A stretch of 64,000 bases of DNA from Thermothielavioides terrestris NRRL 8126 (lineage: Eukaryota; Ascomycota; Sordariomycetes; Sordariales; Chaetomiaceae). Below the pieces are notes generated by a model. The model saw nothing but the letters and a program-made list of their open reading frames with translations. It had not been told where the DNA came from and made no database searches. Position 1 is the first letter of the stretch, and each line of letters starts with the position of its first letter. The stretch covers positions 2,232,001 to 2,296,000 of the forward strand of contig NC_016458.1 of the NCBI RefSeq assembly GCF_000226115.1, given 5' to 3'. The position numbers were made by a program, and so were the translations under genes. Below are positions 1 to 12,973 of this stretch, one piece after another.

Positions 1-3000
1 AGCCTCACTCAGCATGAACCACAGCAAGCAGACAAGGGGACGAGGTGAGCTCACAAACGGGGCTCGCGCATAGCTCGCCAGTTGGCGGATAAGCAGGCGC
101 AGCTAGGCCGCCACTTTCGTGAGACTGCAGAACCGGGCGTCTCCTGCTGACTCGAGCACGCACGGTGATTCGAGGACTTGGCGAGATGCGTTCCTCACAG
201 TGTGTGGGAGATTGTAAATGCTGTATGTCGCTGAGAACTGGGAGGTGCGACAACACCAACAACAATACACTACCTTTTCCAAGCGAGGTTGGTGAAGGAC
301 TTGACGTTGCTGCGGCGGCGTCTTGAACGTGTTCTGTGGTTGTTCTGTGTTCTGTGGTTGTTCTGGAAGCAACAGCGACGCTGCCAGGGCTGGGCACAGC
401 GCGCCAAAACCTGCTCGTGTGCGGCGCTTACCCACCACCGCGGTCGCCGCATACCCGACATGCCGTCCTCGGGTGCTGCAAGGAGGCGACATCTTCGCGA
501 AGTCCGTCTCATGGCGATTCCAAATACCTGCACTACTGTGATAGGCGACCAAGTTGTAGGTGCAGTTCGTAGATCAGGGAACCTCGGTGGCCCAAGGACC
601 CCTCGGCGGTGATTGGCTACGGAACACCCTCCGACCGGGTTCTCTCTCTCACTGCACATGTCAAATGTCAAACGAGAGAATTGCTGCGTCTGCCCAATGC
701 AACATCTGGAACGGTCTTCTTCAATTCCAAATACACACATCAGGTGCGTGCGTAAGGAAGTGAGAGCGGAGCAGAAGGCCAGAGTCGAATGGGCTTGCTG
801 CAACCCCACTGGCCAGAACGACCCAATGACTGCCACAAACCCGCTAGCTCCATCTCGCTAGCCTCCTGTACACAGTAGCGCCGGCGCTTGCGATAGTGGT
901 GGATTTTTGTTTGTCCCGTGGTATTGGGGGCCACGGCAGAAGATCATGCCAATTCAAGGCCGCCAAGTGCTTACAGAGCACAAAGTACCTTAGGCATGTA
1001 CGGATTACGTGAGTGAGGCATGGTAAGCTCTCAAACCATTTGCACGTATTCTGTACACTAAGATACTTAGAAGCGCGAGTGTAGGTCGTCTTCTAAGGGG
1101 AATTGCTGTGCCCAGAGCGAAACTCCTCGGTCGACTGTGTAACACCGTGCTGATCCCCGGTGATAACGGCCGACTTAGTAGTGTCATATGCTACTAAGCA
1201 ACTTTGGAAGGTGCGACCAACCACCGCCAGGCCCTGCCTCGTCCCAAGTACCCAGTGGTCTGTGCTCTGGTGTTCCTCCACAATCCTCTTGCTCTTTTAG
1301 GACAATCCCGAAAGCCCGCGAAGCGATCTGCTCAAGCTCATGTCGGATTGACATTTTCCTCCCTTGCTCTCGTTTAATCAGATCGTGCACATGCGCATAC
1401 TTAGGCTGAGTCCCGGGTACATGGGCTGGAAAACCAGGGCGCAGCTCCCGCGTCCAACCGCAGCAGCGCCATGCGACGATCCCATCGTCATGGTCGGCCC
1501 GTCAACGTTACACTCTGCCACCCCAAACCATGATACCGGTAGAGCGCCGCCGTATCCGTATATTCCTGTACCGAGTCTTCCGCATAACCACACAGTAGAC
1601 AGGTAACACGACTCGGTAAACAGAAGGCTTCACGAGAACACCATCTTTGAATTACTCGTTGGACACTTTTCTAGCCCCCAACAGCAGGAAAAATCGCCAT
1701 GGTGCTCCTGTGTAACTCTGTGCTTCCATCGGAGTGCACAGTATGGATACCGAACATACGGAATACACCCAGGCCCCGACGAGGCCGGTGTGGCAGGACA
1801 TAATGACTCTCAATAAGGGGGGTGTGGCTTGGCGATGCTTGCTGCCAGACCAGGACTTGGACAAGCCTCATCAGACCATTCGCCGGTGGAGCAGGCTGGG
1901 GGCCCGGGGGGCCAGCGAGAAGGTAAGTTATTCTGCTGCCTGATGGCAATCTCCCCTGAACCACGACCCCATGTTCCAAATCGGGCACAGATCTGGCTTC
2001 CCACGCGGGCAGTGAGAACCCAAAACTTGGGATCACGAACGGCACAGCGCTTGGCCAATTTGCGACAGAAGAGAAGTGGAGTTCCACGCCGCCAACCGGG
2101 TGACATTGCTGATGAGTTTCAAGCGCTCGTTGGTTAACGTTAGTTATATACTGTAGTAGTTCGCCTGTTTCGAACATCGCCGATGCCGAACGATGAAACG
2201 CTCGGCGACGAAAACGTTAACTATACTACTGCATACTGCGTAGGGAGTTACCGAGCCCGCCATCTCGAGCGTCTTGGCAGCAAGGTGCTCTTACTAAGGT
2301 AAGTATGTACACAGTACAGAACTAATGTTGACTACCTACACTACACAGTACTAGTGTAGTGTAGTGGAAGTTGCTCAGCTTCCTCACTCGGCTGTTCTCC
2401 TGCATGGCGCCTGCACAAAGGATCCAGTGCGGTGCGCTGGGGCGCCCCTCCACCCACGCGAACAAATGCACTGCAGGCTGGCGGCTAATCAGTCCAATGA
2501 CAGCCAGTCCCCAGTCCAGCTTTGGAGTCCGACGTGGCGTCCGGTTTGGAGCTGGATCCGGTGAATCACGCACACCCACCCAAAACAGACGCCAACCGCG
2601 CATATGCGGATTACACAAGCAGTCATTGGCAAGCGCATGGCGCTAGTAGGCTTCGCAATCAATCCCGCCCCACTCAAGCGCGCGTGTGACCGCTTCTCGG
2701 CTGGCCCAGGTCATGAAAATCTCACGGCTGCGTCCTGCGGAGTGGGTGGCGCGTTTGTGTTGTTCGTGTGAGGGCAGCAGCCGCAGGCGGTGAGCGAGCG
2801 ACTTGCGAACAACACAATGCGCGCGCGGTCCCCACACAGCAAAGACCTCAAACCTCAGACGGAAGGTGCCAGGGCAGACCAGGGGGGGAACCCGTGGCTT
2901 CCGAAAATCCCGCCGCCAAGGTAAGCGTGCTGGTGGGGGCCAAAGTGGCTTGCTTGCCGGGACGGGTATGGCGCGGGGCCTGTTTTTTTCTTCCGATTGG

Positions 3001-6000
3001 TCCCGGCGCCGCGTCCGGCCAGTCCCTCGGGGTTTCCTTGTCGGGTTCCAGGCGCACTTGAGCAGCCAGTCCCGGTTCCGAACTGATCTCGGGTCCGGGT
3101 CCCGCGCCTGGGCGGGCTGTTGCCGGCCGCGGACAATCACCGCGACAAAGAAGGCCTCTGCTACACGAGGATCCCTCCAGGCAACAGGACCCATCATATC
3201 CATGGCAATGCGGATGCTCGACTCGAGTTGAGCCGCGCATTCGACAATTTTTTTCGCTTTTTAATTTCACCTATCCAGAGTTTTGACGAGGAATGGCGGC
3301 TTCGACCCGCCTTCGCTTGTTTTCGCGGTCTCGGATTTTCATGGATTCCTCAGCGCCCGCCAGCGGAGTTAGCGACTCTCCACCTAGCGCACTGCACTAC
3401 ACTACTGTGTACGCTAACGTTACTGTGCTTTTTGTGTCAGCACTACTCCGTACTCCGTTCGCAAAAAGTTACCGACGCCGTTTATCGTCACCGAGGAAAC
3501 TTCGATGGTGGCGGAAGGGTACACTAAACGGTCGTGTCTCTCCGCACTCTCGACCTCGACGCCGCAAAGCTGCGTCGAGGGTGCGTGTCCACTGGCAAAC
3601 TCGAGGCTTGCTTCTAGAACCGATTGCGGCAACCAATCCATCAACCACCGTCCCTTCCCCGCCTAGTGTAATGCCTGATCTGGTGACGCCCAATGTTTGT
3701 CGCAGCTCATCAGCCCAACGCACCGCGTCACCTCGGTAATTAAACATTGACTGGTGGGCTCGCCTGTCCCAGTTTCCCCCGCTCACTGAAGCTGCACCTG
3801 GCAGCTTCACCGACTCGTCGCCTCCTCTCTCCAGCTTCGACGCTTCTGCGCGGAGAGCTTGCATTGTCAGCGGGTCGCAACCCCACACGCGGACTGCGAC
3901 CGTGTCGCCGCAGCGGCTTCATTGGAGAAGGCTGGCACACGAAATCCTGACCGTCCCGGGCGTGGCGCCATGCTCTCCCGCGTGCCACCAATGAGGGGGA
4001 CGCAGGGGAAGAGGACGTCGTCGAGTCCTGTCTTCGCTGACACACGTGATACATGATCTCGCAGTCCATCTCGTCGCCCGCATCTTGAGTAGTGTAACTA
4101 GGTACTTGTTACGGAGTAGCTGCGACGCAGTGCTACCTACCGCGCGACTGCGTGTGCAAAGAAGATCCGCGGTTCACTCAGCAGCAACGCGGCTGCCCCT
4201 CGCGAGTCATGCACCCACCTCATCACGGGGCCTCTCGTCGGCTCGCTCGTCTGATGATCCTGCGCGGCCGATGTCAGAAGCTTATTCGCAATCCTACAGC
4301 CCTGTAGGGAACCGCAACGCAAGGGTCATGATCGTGCCATCTCCTTTTTCGAGTTTTCGATCCCGAGGCGTGTCGGCGGAGATAGTGGATGGAGATAATG
4401 GGAAACCTGGTATCGCCCTGCCGGATGACGCGGTTGGTTCATCGAGAGGGGAACCTTGCCTTGGCGGAGATGCTCCCTGTCGTATCATGGCCAGTCGTCG
4501 CGTCCGTTGTGTTGACAGGGAGCGGACTTCCGCCAGGGGCCCCGTCTCCGTCCGTGCAGACGCTCGGGAACGGATTAGGCTCTCCGCACGGAATATGCCG
4601 TCGCATACCGCTTACACAGCACAGTCGTGTTGTTATCCGCGCCTCGAAAAGACACTGGGCGGGACACAACCCGTCGGTTCACGCAGCAGCCTGGTGGCAC
4701 CAGCCCCAACTGACGAATATCCGCCACACGCGGCGCTGCGTGGCTGCGTCCTCGTGCAACTTCCATTCCATCTTCGCAAACGTTACGGTTACCTTAGGTA
4801 GGTAGGTCCCTCGGCGCTGTACGGAGAACCAGTTACAAATGACTACCAGGCACGGAATACTTACTTGGCAAGAAAGATCGGCCAGCACCATGCCAACCGC
4901 TGATCTGTGTAGCTACTAGGCCGCCTCACAAAAGTGCGATGCGAAAAGCGGCCGAGTCCGAGCGAGGCCGAGCGGTGGCTGCTCCGGGCTCGGGGTTCGG
5001 GTTCGGGTCCGTGTCGCTGCCCCGGAGGTCTGCTGTGTATCTGTATTGTGTAGTTATTCCTGACTCATAACTAGGTAAGGTATGTATTCCGTAGTCATAG
5101 CGTTGTTTCAAACCGTGCGCCCGCGAAATGCATCCGCAACAAGCGCCGCGCATAACTACACTAACATGGAGTTGGCTGGCGTGACAACAAGCCTCGCCGA
5201 CCCTCCGCGGAGGGTCCGGCGAGCCGGGCATACCTCATGCGCCTGACGCGGCCGCACGAGACACAGACAAAAACAACCAAACAAGCGAACAGTGATCCCT
5301 CACGTCTAGTTAACTCGTCATGCTAGCACTGTTGATCGTTGACACAGCGTATACCGTCCCATCCACCATCTTGCCGCATTGTTTAGTCAACCGCCAGGTA
5401 CGAGACACAAGATGCGAGATGGCGAGGCTTCAGATGCCAGGCCAGTCCGGCAGCCGAGCCAGCTATCAGCCTTCCTACTATACGAGGGCAGCCCCTTACG
5501 TAGGGAACATGGACTGGTTGGGTCAGGTCGGGGGAGGGCAGGCGGGGGAGGCAGGAAAGCTTGTCGCTGCTCGCTGGTCGATGGTACTGGGGTAGGTGAT
5601 TTGCCGTACCGTTGGATGCTGAATGCTCTAGTGTACATACACTGCGGAATACTCCGTACGGTTTGTTTCGGCTCTAACTTTCATTATAAATGCGCCCAGG
5701 GATCAAGAGGGTGAAGTGTGATGGCGGAATCCTACTCAACAACCAACAAGCAACAAGTGAACAAAGGCATGCGTACCCCCACTCCGGCATTCCGTTCTGC
5801 CACTCTGTTCGGGATACTATATATGGATGTACTGTACCAGCCTGGCCGTTATATCCGTGACTATCTTCAAACCGTTGGTAGGGGGGCTTCTCGTCGGAGG
5901 ATCTGCCACGCGATCCATACCCCGGTAGGCTGTTTACACACTCCTATTCCGGCCAATGGGCCATACGGGTTTAAGTGAACCGAGCAGGGGCGCAGCGCGG

Positions 6001-9000
6001 CGGCCGGTACACTAACGCCGGGAACCGTCTTTTCCAGAACTACATGCAGACCGCCGCGGCCGGGAACGGCAGGTCCGATCTCGCGGGCTTCATAACGGCT
6101 ACGGCACGCCTGGTATGTATGTATCGTGAACATGGCAGGGGTGTGAACAGCTTCGGTTGAGATTGGGATATGCAGAGCAGGCCTCGCGGGAGGCGCAGCG
6201 CGCTTGCCGCTGCTTGTACGGTAGTATTGCACATACTTATTGTCAAGGGGAGTGTGCTTAAGGGGAGGACTGGAAGTATCGCAGGACGCGGCAATCTCCG
6301 TGGCTCTGCGGCCGACAGACCCAACAGACTGACTGACTAACTGCCGGCAGGATACATCTCAAATTTGATCATCCGCATTGCTCGCTGCCTGGAGGAACGG
6401 GGCCCGAGCTCTGATGTTTCAGGGGCACCATGTTGTATGTACGGAGAGCACGGTCTCTCTCAGGACTCCGACGGTCTCTCGCGGGACCGAAGGGCCAAGT
6501 CCTCGGGGAAGTTCAAGTGACTTTGTAACTCAACGAGTCGAGCATCGGCCAACGCTCTCACGTCTGGCCACCTCTTCCCCTGCCAAGTCACTGGGTTTAC
6601 AGATTAACTACACTCAGGAACACTGCCATGGCTCTGGCGTCCTGGGTCGTCTCGCCTGCGAGCCCCGTGCGGAGGATTCCCTCGAGAAGGATTCAGGACC
6701 CATGCGCTCCCTCCCGGGTTCGAGGTTCCCGGGCTCGTGGCTAAATACCATCGCTACACTGTAATTCCTGCGCCACCCAGCCAGATCTCAAGACGGAATA
6801 TTCCATGTTCCTGCTGGCCAAGCTATCCGGGGTAGGAGTGTGTATAGCAGCACGAGGGGTGAGTTGTGGTAGGGCATGCTCGGCAAGTCAAAGGTCAACA
6901 ATTTAGCTTGGTGATCCTTCGAGCGTTTGCTGCGAGTCGAGCACGCCGTCCGATGTCGCCTTCCTGCGCTTGATTGCGGCCTCCTTCTTCCTGTGTGCAT
7001 GCTCTCCGACTGATCCGTACATACTTCATGATATCCTGGGATATCCTCCCATCTCCGGCAGCATCAGCAGCAGTGGGATGGGTCCTCGACAGAACACATC
7101 AATCACTTACACAGTAGACCCTGTTGTTGCAAAAATAGTCTGGACATCAGAACCTGTCAGGGGACAGCGTCCAGGTTGCGCCGCTCTCGCTTTCGCTCCC
7201 CAGGGGGTGTGCTCTGTTGCGGCAACTGAGACCTCCAGGGGGGCGCACATGGGCCAACAAAGGCTGGGCAGCAGCTTCACACCTTCCTTGACAGGCAGTG
7301 CCTCTCCACAGCTCTCCTGATGTGAACTATGCCATTCCCGACCAGTTCCCACTCACAAAGTCACGACGTGGCAGGAGGTTCGCCCCCGAGAGATCACCGG
7401 CTGAGTTGCTGGCCAAGAGTTGGGAGGTGGGAGGGAGGGGGTGGAGCGCTTAACCGCTCGGAGTCCTTCGTAAACACGAAAGGGGCGAAGGGGCGAAGGG
7501 ACGAAGGCTCCAATGTGCCCGGCCGGATATGGGGATTGGAAAGGGGGGCCGAGCCCGACGTGCGCAAGAATCAACTACGTTAATGCTCTGGCACAGTCGA
7601 GAAAGATGCACAGCCAAGCGACGCAGCTTAGAAGTGGACCATCCCTGCCTCATCTCCCCATCTTCAACCAGCAATCCGTTCACCGGGGAGGGGTGGAAAG
7701 CTTGGAATCCCTCTCACACCGACGCCCACTCTCTCCTGGACCTGCCTCGGCCCAGTCATCTAGGCGCCAGCACCACGCCCTGTCTTGCCACAGTCGGTGA
7801 GCACTTGCGTCATAAGCCAGAGAGTGGCAGACGCGAGGGCGAGGGCGCAAGCCAACATCATCCGGATACCGGTCGCGTTTGATTAGGGCTTGACTGGCAG
7901 GTCACGAAGATGGGGGCCGTATCAGGCTCATTAGGTCCCTCGGCGGTGCTTTCCTCCTCCTGTAGCCGTGGTGCGTAAGTTGAAGCACGCTGGGCACGCA
8001 TGATGAAGAAAACTGCTGCTCAGAACCGTGTAACACATCCTCGAGGACAAAGCCGATGTCCGTCAGTCACATAAGTCCCTGTTCAGCCCGTCCCGTTGCC
8101 CAGTCCCCCGGCCCCCGACCTTCGTGTTTACTCTCCTGTTAGTCCCTACTCAACGTTATTCCTTCATGTGAACTGTTGCCATGAAGTTGATACTGCTCGG
8201 GAGCAAGAGAAAACCGACTCTTCGTAACAGGCTGCCCTACAGCAGCAGCCCCTGAGCCCGCCATGGAGGGAGAACCGTTCCCTGCCCTCCCTTGACAAAG
8301 GCATAAACCACGTGAAGCCGCTAGGAAGCAAGCTGTTGTCCATTTGTTGTTTACCGCCTCTCTCTCAGATAACATCCGTTCCCGCGTAGCTGCCCTCGTT
8401 CCACAGCAAACCAAACCACATCAGAGCCAGCATCAAGCGTTGACACACGACGCATACTAACCATTATACCCAGATTAAAGACCTCAAAAGAGTGAATAGG
8501 CCACACTAGGAATGCAGCAGCAGAACGCTGCCGCTGTTGAGAGGACCTGATGACCTTACGTAACTGCCTGTCGGTCCTGACTCGGACATCCCAAGAGTAA
8601 TATAGCAAGCTACTACCCTCAGCGGTACAATAGCCACCTGCCCTGAGTCTCAGCAAAAGTCCTCGAATGTGATGTGCCACGTGTCGTTACAGTAAGCAAA
8701 TACGTTATGCGTTGGCTCAACGGTCTCAAGCAAACCCTGATCGCCGTTGGCCCCCTTTTTTTTGCCGGCCCTTCCACCCCCTTTCACGCTTCTGGGGTGC
8801 GTCGCTGCTCCAAACACCTTCCTCACTGGCTGCAAAAAAAGGGGAAAATAAACTCACAAAAAAGAAAAGAGAGAGAGGGAGACAGAGAAGGACGAGGAGA
8901 AGGCAAGAAAAAGAGAAAGAGAGAGAGAGGTATGTACAGTGACAGTGTAAACAAAGTAGACAAGCACACCTACCTGCATGTACGTCCGTCCACCGGATCG

Positions 9001-9910
9001 AGCTACAACCATTATTCCCTTACCTCGCTTCCTGACAATCACTCTACACAACAAACAAACCAAGCCCCGCAGTCTCCCCAAAGCTCCCTCGTCATCAAGC
9101 GAGATCAAGACCGGGCAACAAGGCAAGGAGGAAGGCAGCAGCTCAGCAGAAAGCCGAGCTCATTGGGCAAGCAATCTGCTAGCACACAACACGAGACAAC
9201 AGCGGCCTAACAGGCCAGGAACTACACCCCTGGCCAGCTAATGTGTAACTGGTTGTTCCATTCGAGGAGGAGAAAAGCGAAATTCAAGATAAAGTAGGCA
9301 GGCAATAAGGCAAGCAGGTGGGCAGGCAAGAAGACAAGAAGTCAAGAAGGCAAGAAGGCAAGCAGGCCCCCGCCCGCAACGCCACTCACCTCCTCCACCC
9401 GCCAGGGTGACATCCCTGGCACTGTTGAACCATCAGTCAGAAAGTGAAAGCGGCCGCCGCCCTCCCAGCACGCACCTCTGTAGAGCGCCGATACCGCAGA
9501 TGGCAGCAGGCAAGTGTGCGACGGCCCTACGCCACGGCCGAGTAACGCAATGTTCACAAGGCCATGCATGCAAGATGGAAGAAAACGTATGTATCATGTA
9601 GTTAACTGTACGGGTATGGGTATGAGCATGACGAGGAAAAAGAGAAGGAAGATAAAAGGAAGTCCGTCCACGCGATATCGCTTTGATCAGCCCGGACCGG
9701 CCCAGCCCAGCCTAGCAAGCCATTCAACTGTTTGACGAGATTGCTTGACGACGATGCCACGACGCGACTCGCAACCCAGCCCAACGCACGGCCAGCCCGT
9801 CTCCGTCCTGCCCTGTCCAGTCCTATCTTCCGTCCCATCGAGCGCCTAAATCCCAGGCCAAATCCAGACCAAATCAATCAAATCAAAGCCATCTCAAGCA
9901 GATCAATCCA
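1..9910. other. Gene-free 9.9-kb region
   Basis: I find no coding region here that I can support. The open frames are short to medium, start and stop at random, have no recognisable domain and mostly overlap frames on the other strand. Local structures are an 18-bp direct repeat near 331-366, a perfect 11-bp inverted repeat at 2336-2364, a short CGAAGGGG-type tandem run near 7477-7507, a purine-rich strand (AG-rich) at about 8855-8935, and a degenerate AGGCAAG-type run at about 9296-9368. CACGTG hexamers occur near 4042, 8296 and 8660. The last few hundred bases probably include the 3' untranslated region of the F-box gene that ends at 9911. Confidence 0.6.
2336..2364. repeat. Perfect short inverted repeat
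   Basis: The 11-base arm CTACACTACAC (2336-2346) is followed by a 7-base loop and its exact reverse complement GTGTAGTGTAG (2354-2364). It lies in non-coding DNA and could form a hairpin or cruciform. No flanking gene explains it. Confidence 0.8.
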
Positions 9911-12900
9911 TCACAGTTTGCCGTGTCGGGCCCTGAAGATGGCCACCTTGTCGTCGTAAAACAAGATCTCCCTCAGCTTTAGCTTGATGCCGCCGGGCTC
10001 GACAAACCCGTCGTCGTCGTCATCTTCGTCCTCCTCGTCATCATCATCGTCGTCCTCTTCCTCGTCCTCTTCGTCCTCCACAGCTGGCTGTTGCTGCTGC
10101 TGTTGCTGGTGGCCAAATCCCACACCAGTGCCGCCGAACGTAACACCGGGAGCAGCAGCAGCCGCCGCCTCCGCGTCATCCTCGCCCTCGCTCTGCGTCT
10201 CGTCCGGATCGCTGGTGGTAGTGGTCGGCGTGGTGCCCATCAATACTCCGTTCCCCCCCGGATGCCCCCCTGCCACCGCCACTTGCTGCACCTCGCCGTT
10301 GGTGCCTCCTACCCCCTCACCCTCGCCTTCTCCTTCCTCCTCGTCATCATCATCATCCTCCTCATCACTGCCCTCATCGCTGTGCGCCTCAACACCGGCA
10401 CCGGCTCCAGCAGCTGCACCTGCACCTGCGCCGGCCACGGCCGCGGGCGCTCCCCCTATCTCCCCCTCGTCGTCCTCCGACTCGTCCGGATCGAACGCGT
10501 CCGTCACGTCCGGGTCATTCCCACCGCCGCCGCCACCGCCACCGCCAACGACGAGACCGCCGGTGGTGCCAAGCGGGGCGTGCAGCGGAGCGGGCGTGAC
10601 AGGCGTGGTAGCGCCGCTGGCTCCGCCGAAAGCGGAATTGAAATTGGGGCGGGAACCTCGCTTTCCAGTTCGAGCGGGCTCCGTCGACTCGAGGATCTCG
10701 AAGCACTTGGGGCCGACGCCGATGTAGCAGAGGCGGATGTCCGGCCGGAGGGTGATGATGTCGACGAGCTGAAGGGCGAGCTCCCTGGGGTCGAACGCGC
10801 CGCCGGGGTACTCGGCCATGTGCGGGATGTTGATGGAGCGGAGCTGGGGTATGTTGGGCAAGCGCTGGAGGAATGTGTGCTACAGCGAATTGTTAGAAGG
10901 AGATTGGCTAACGAGGGGTGGACCACAAACGGGCGCGAAGTAGTGAGGCTTACCCAGTCTTTGTACTCCAGCGAGACAGCCAGCTCGCGCAAGTTACTCA
11001 TCCGGCCGCTCGTGATGTACTGCACCATGTCCGTGGTGAGCGCCCAGTGGACCCACCGGTTGTTGACTGCGGTCTGTCTGGAGGAGCTGTCCAGGAGGAG
11101 CTTGCGCAGGCTGGAAGCGTGCCGTTTGATTGCTCCCCTGAAGATGTCATTCAGCGGGATCGGGTCACCGGTGTGCCTCACATCCTGCAGAAACAGGAGC
11201 TCGAGTGAGTTTGGAGCGAGTGTCTCTTTGATGAATGTTACCAGAGCGTGCGTCGTCCTGTCTGTGTGGATAGCCTTGAGTGCCAGGTGGTACTGAAGGG
11301 AGGTGGTACCCGTAGGAGACGATTTATTGCGCGGCGATGCGCCCGAAACAGCGCCCACCGGCGTCGGCTGGAACTGTTTGTTGAGCATCTTCCAAAACAC
11401 ATCGTGATGCTGGGCGCAGTTGAGCAGGGTGAGGGTCGTCAAGACGGACCAGTCGATAGCAAATCGACAGACTTGGAGCGACAGCACCACTCCCTCAAGC
11501 TCCAAGGTGTGCAGCTTCAGCTTGCCGTCCAGCCTCTTCTTGCGAGCGGTGCTGGACCTGCTAAGCTTCGATCCTTTGGACGGGCCGTGCGAGTTTGACC
11601 TTTCATCGTCCGGCGACGCTTTTCCGGCGCTACCGGGCTTTTGGGTCTCTGCCCCGTCCTTCACATCTAGATGCGTCTGAGGGCTTGTCGATGGCGGCAA
11701 ACTTGGAGAGGCGTCTCCGGGAGCGGAACCTTCGACCGTCGACTTGTGCTTGGTCAAGTGACGCTTCCGAATGTCATAAATCCTGCCTACCAGCACGCCA
11801 AGCACTCCGCCCAGCCGTCTGTCGCCAATGGTACTCTCACCCGGCCACCGGGCTCGGTGGTCGATCTGCTTCAGCCCAGGACCATCCCATGGTTGCGTCC
11901 AGGCCTTGTTCCGCACCTTGGGCGACATGCTGACCCGGAGCTCGCGAAGGCAGTCCTTGGAGCGCTCGATGAGGACGGCCATCTCGTCCAGATAGCCGAT
12001 CTCGTCGATATCCAAGACTGTCAGACTTTTGAGCGGCGGCAGCACGCTGAAGGTGGGATACTCGCAACGGTACTCGGAGTACCGCACTGGTGGTCGTGGA
12101 GGCGGGTGGCTGGCAGTCGGTGGCAGGAGGAAACCTACAGGGGTATGCTGGGTCCCCTGATGAGGAGCGAAGCTGGGGGGAATGACGGGAGGCAGCTGTT
12201 CGGGATTATCAGAGTTGTCGTGCCATCGCACCCACACCCGATTGAGCTTGCACTCGCCATCTGGTTGATTGGCCAGCGAAGCCAGCGCTTCGAAGACTCG
12301 CGACGGGACGCCGGTGGGCATATCCCACACGAAGGTCTCGAGGTTCTTCATCTTGGTGATGGCGGTAGCGGCGAGGGTGCCGAGCATCTTGCCGCTTTCC
12401 TTCGAAATCACGTACTCTGCGACCCATTCCCTCGGGCCGTTACCCAGGGAGAACTTCTTGGTGTAGGAGGCATAGTCGTTGTCGGCGAGCTTGGACAGGT
12501 TTGAGGCCCTCGGGTCGAAGGTCCTGCGCACGGTGCGTGCAAACGAGCTGCCGAGGCTGAGGGTCGACAAGCCGTATGTGAGAGCATCGACGCTCTTAGA
12601 CTCGGTGGCTTCGGACTGCCCATCCGGCCAGACGATGTCGAAGCGAGCGTAGATGAGGGGGATGGCGAGACTGTACAGGGCCGAGTTGGTCAGAGCCAGC
12701 TGCGTCAGGTCATTGGTATGTGTTATCTGAGACGGGACCACGGTCAGCAGACGGGATAGATGCACTCCGGGGGCAGGAACCACGTGCCTCCTTGACGATC
12801 AGCTGCAGGATGTCGATGGGAAGTTCGAGGAGAGTCAAGGGGCGTTTGCGCTCGTAGATAGCACGCCATTGCTGGGTCCTCTCCCTGAAATACTCGGACA

Positions 12901-12973
12901 CGGACACGGCCCGAGCCGTCTTCTCCCGGGTGGACTCGGCGGCGCCCGTGGGTGAAAGGTCCGTTGTGGACAT
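9911..12973 (-). CDS. F-box-type protein with LRR-like body and acidic C-terminal tail
   Basis: Model: exons 12973-12788, 12726-10954 and 10879-9911, 975 residues. The N-terminus carries an F-box-like start (LPIDILQLIVKE, then ITHTNDLTQLALTNSALYSL) followed by IPLIYARFDIVWPD, a pattern I know from large fungal F-box proteins. The middle is a degenerate leucine-rich region. Such proteins are usually substrate adaptors of SCF ubiquitin ligases; the substrate here cannot be told. From about residue 770 the tail is low complexity, with three Asp/Glu tracts, Ala/Gly runs and a short Gln run, then a conserved-looking end (GGIKLKLREILFYDDKVAIFRARHG). Intron 2 (10953-10880, GTAAGC...TAG) is ordinary. 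Intron 1 (12787-12727) must use a GC donor to keep the conserved KE-ITHTND junction in frame. The gene is not in an operon-like context. Confidence 0.85.
12727..12787 (-). other. GC-AG intron in the F-box gene
   Basis: The intron is 61 nt, with donor GAG|GCACGT and acceptor GTCTCAG|ATA. A CTGAC branch-like motif lies about 20 nt before the acceptor. The only nearby GT donor (four bases further in) shifts the frame and reaches a stop within a few codons. Confidence 0.75.

Noticed and set aside
4046..4801. 251-codon open frame on the + strand
   Set aside because: No domain, composition like shadow frames, overlaps several frames on the other strand, no splice continuation.
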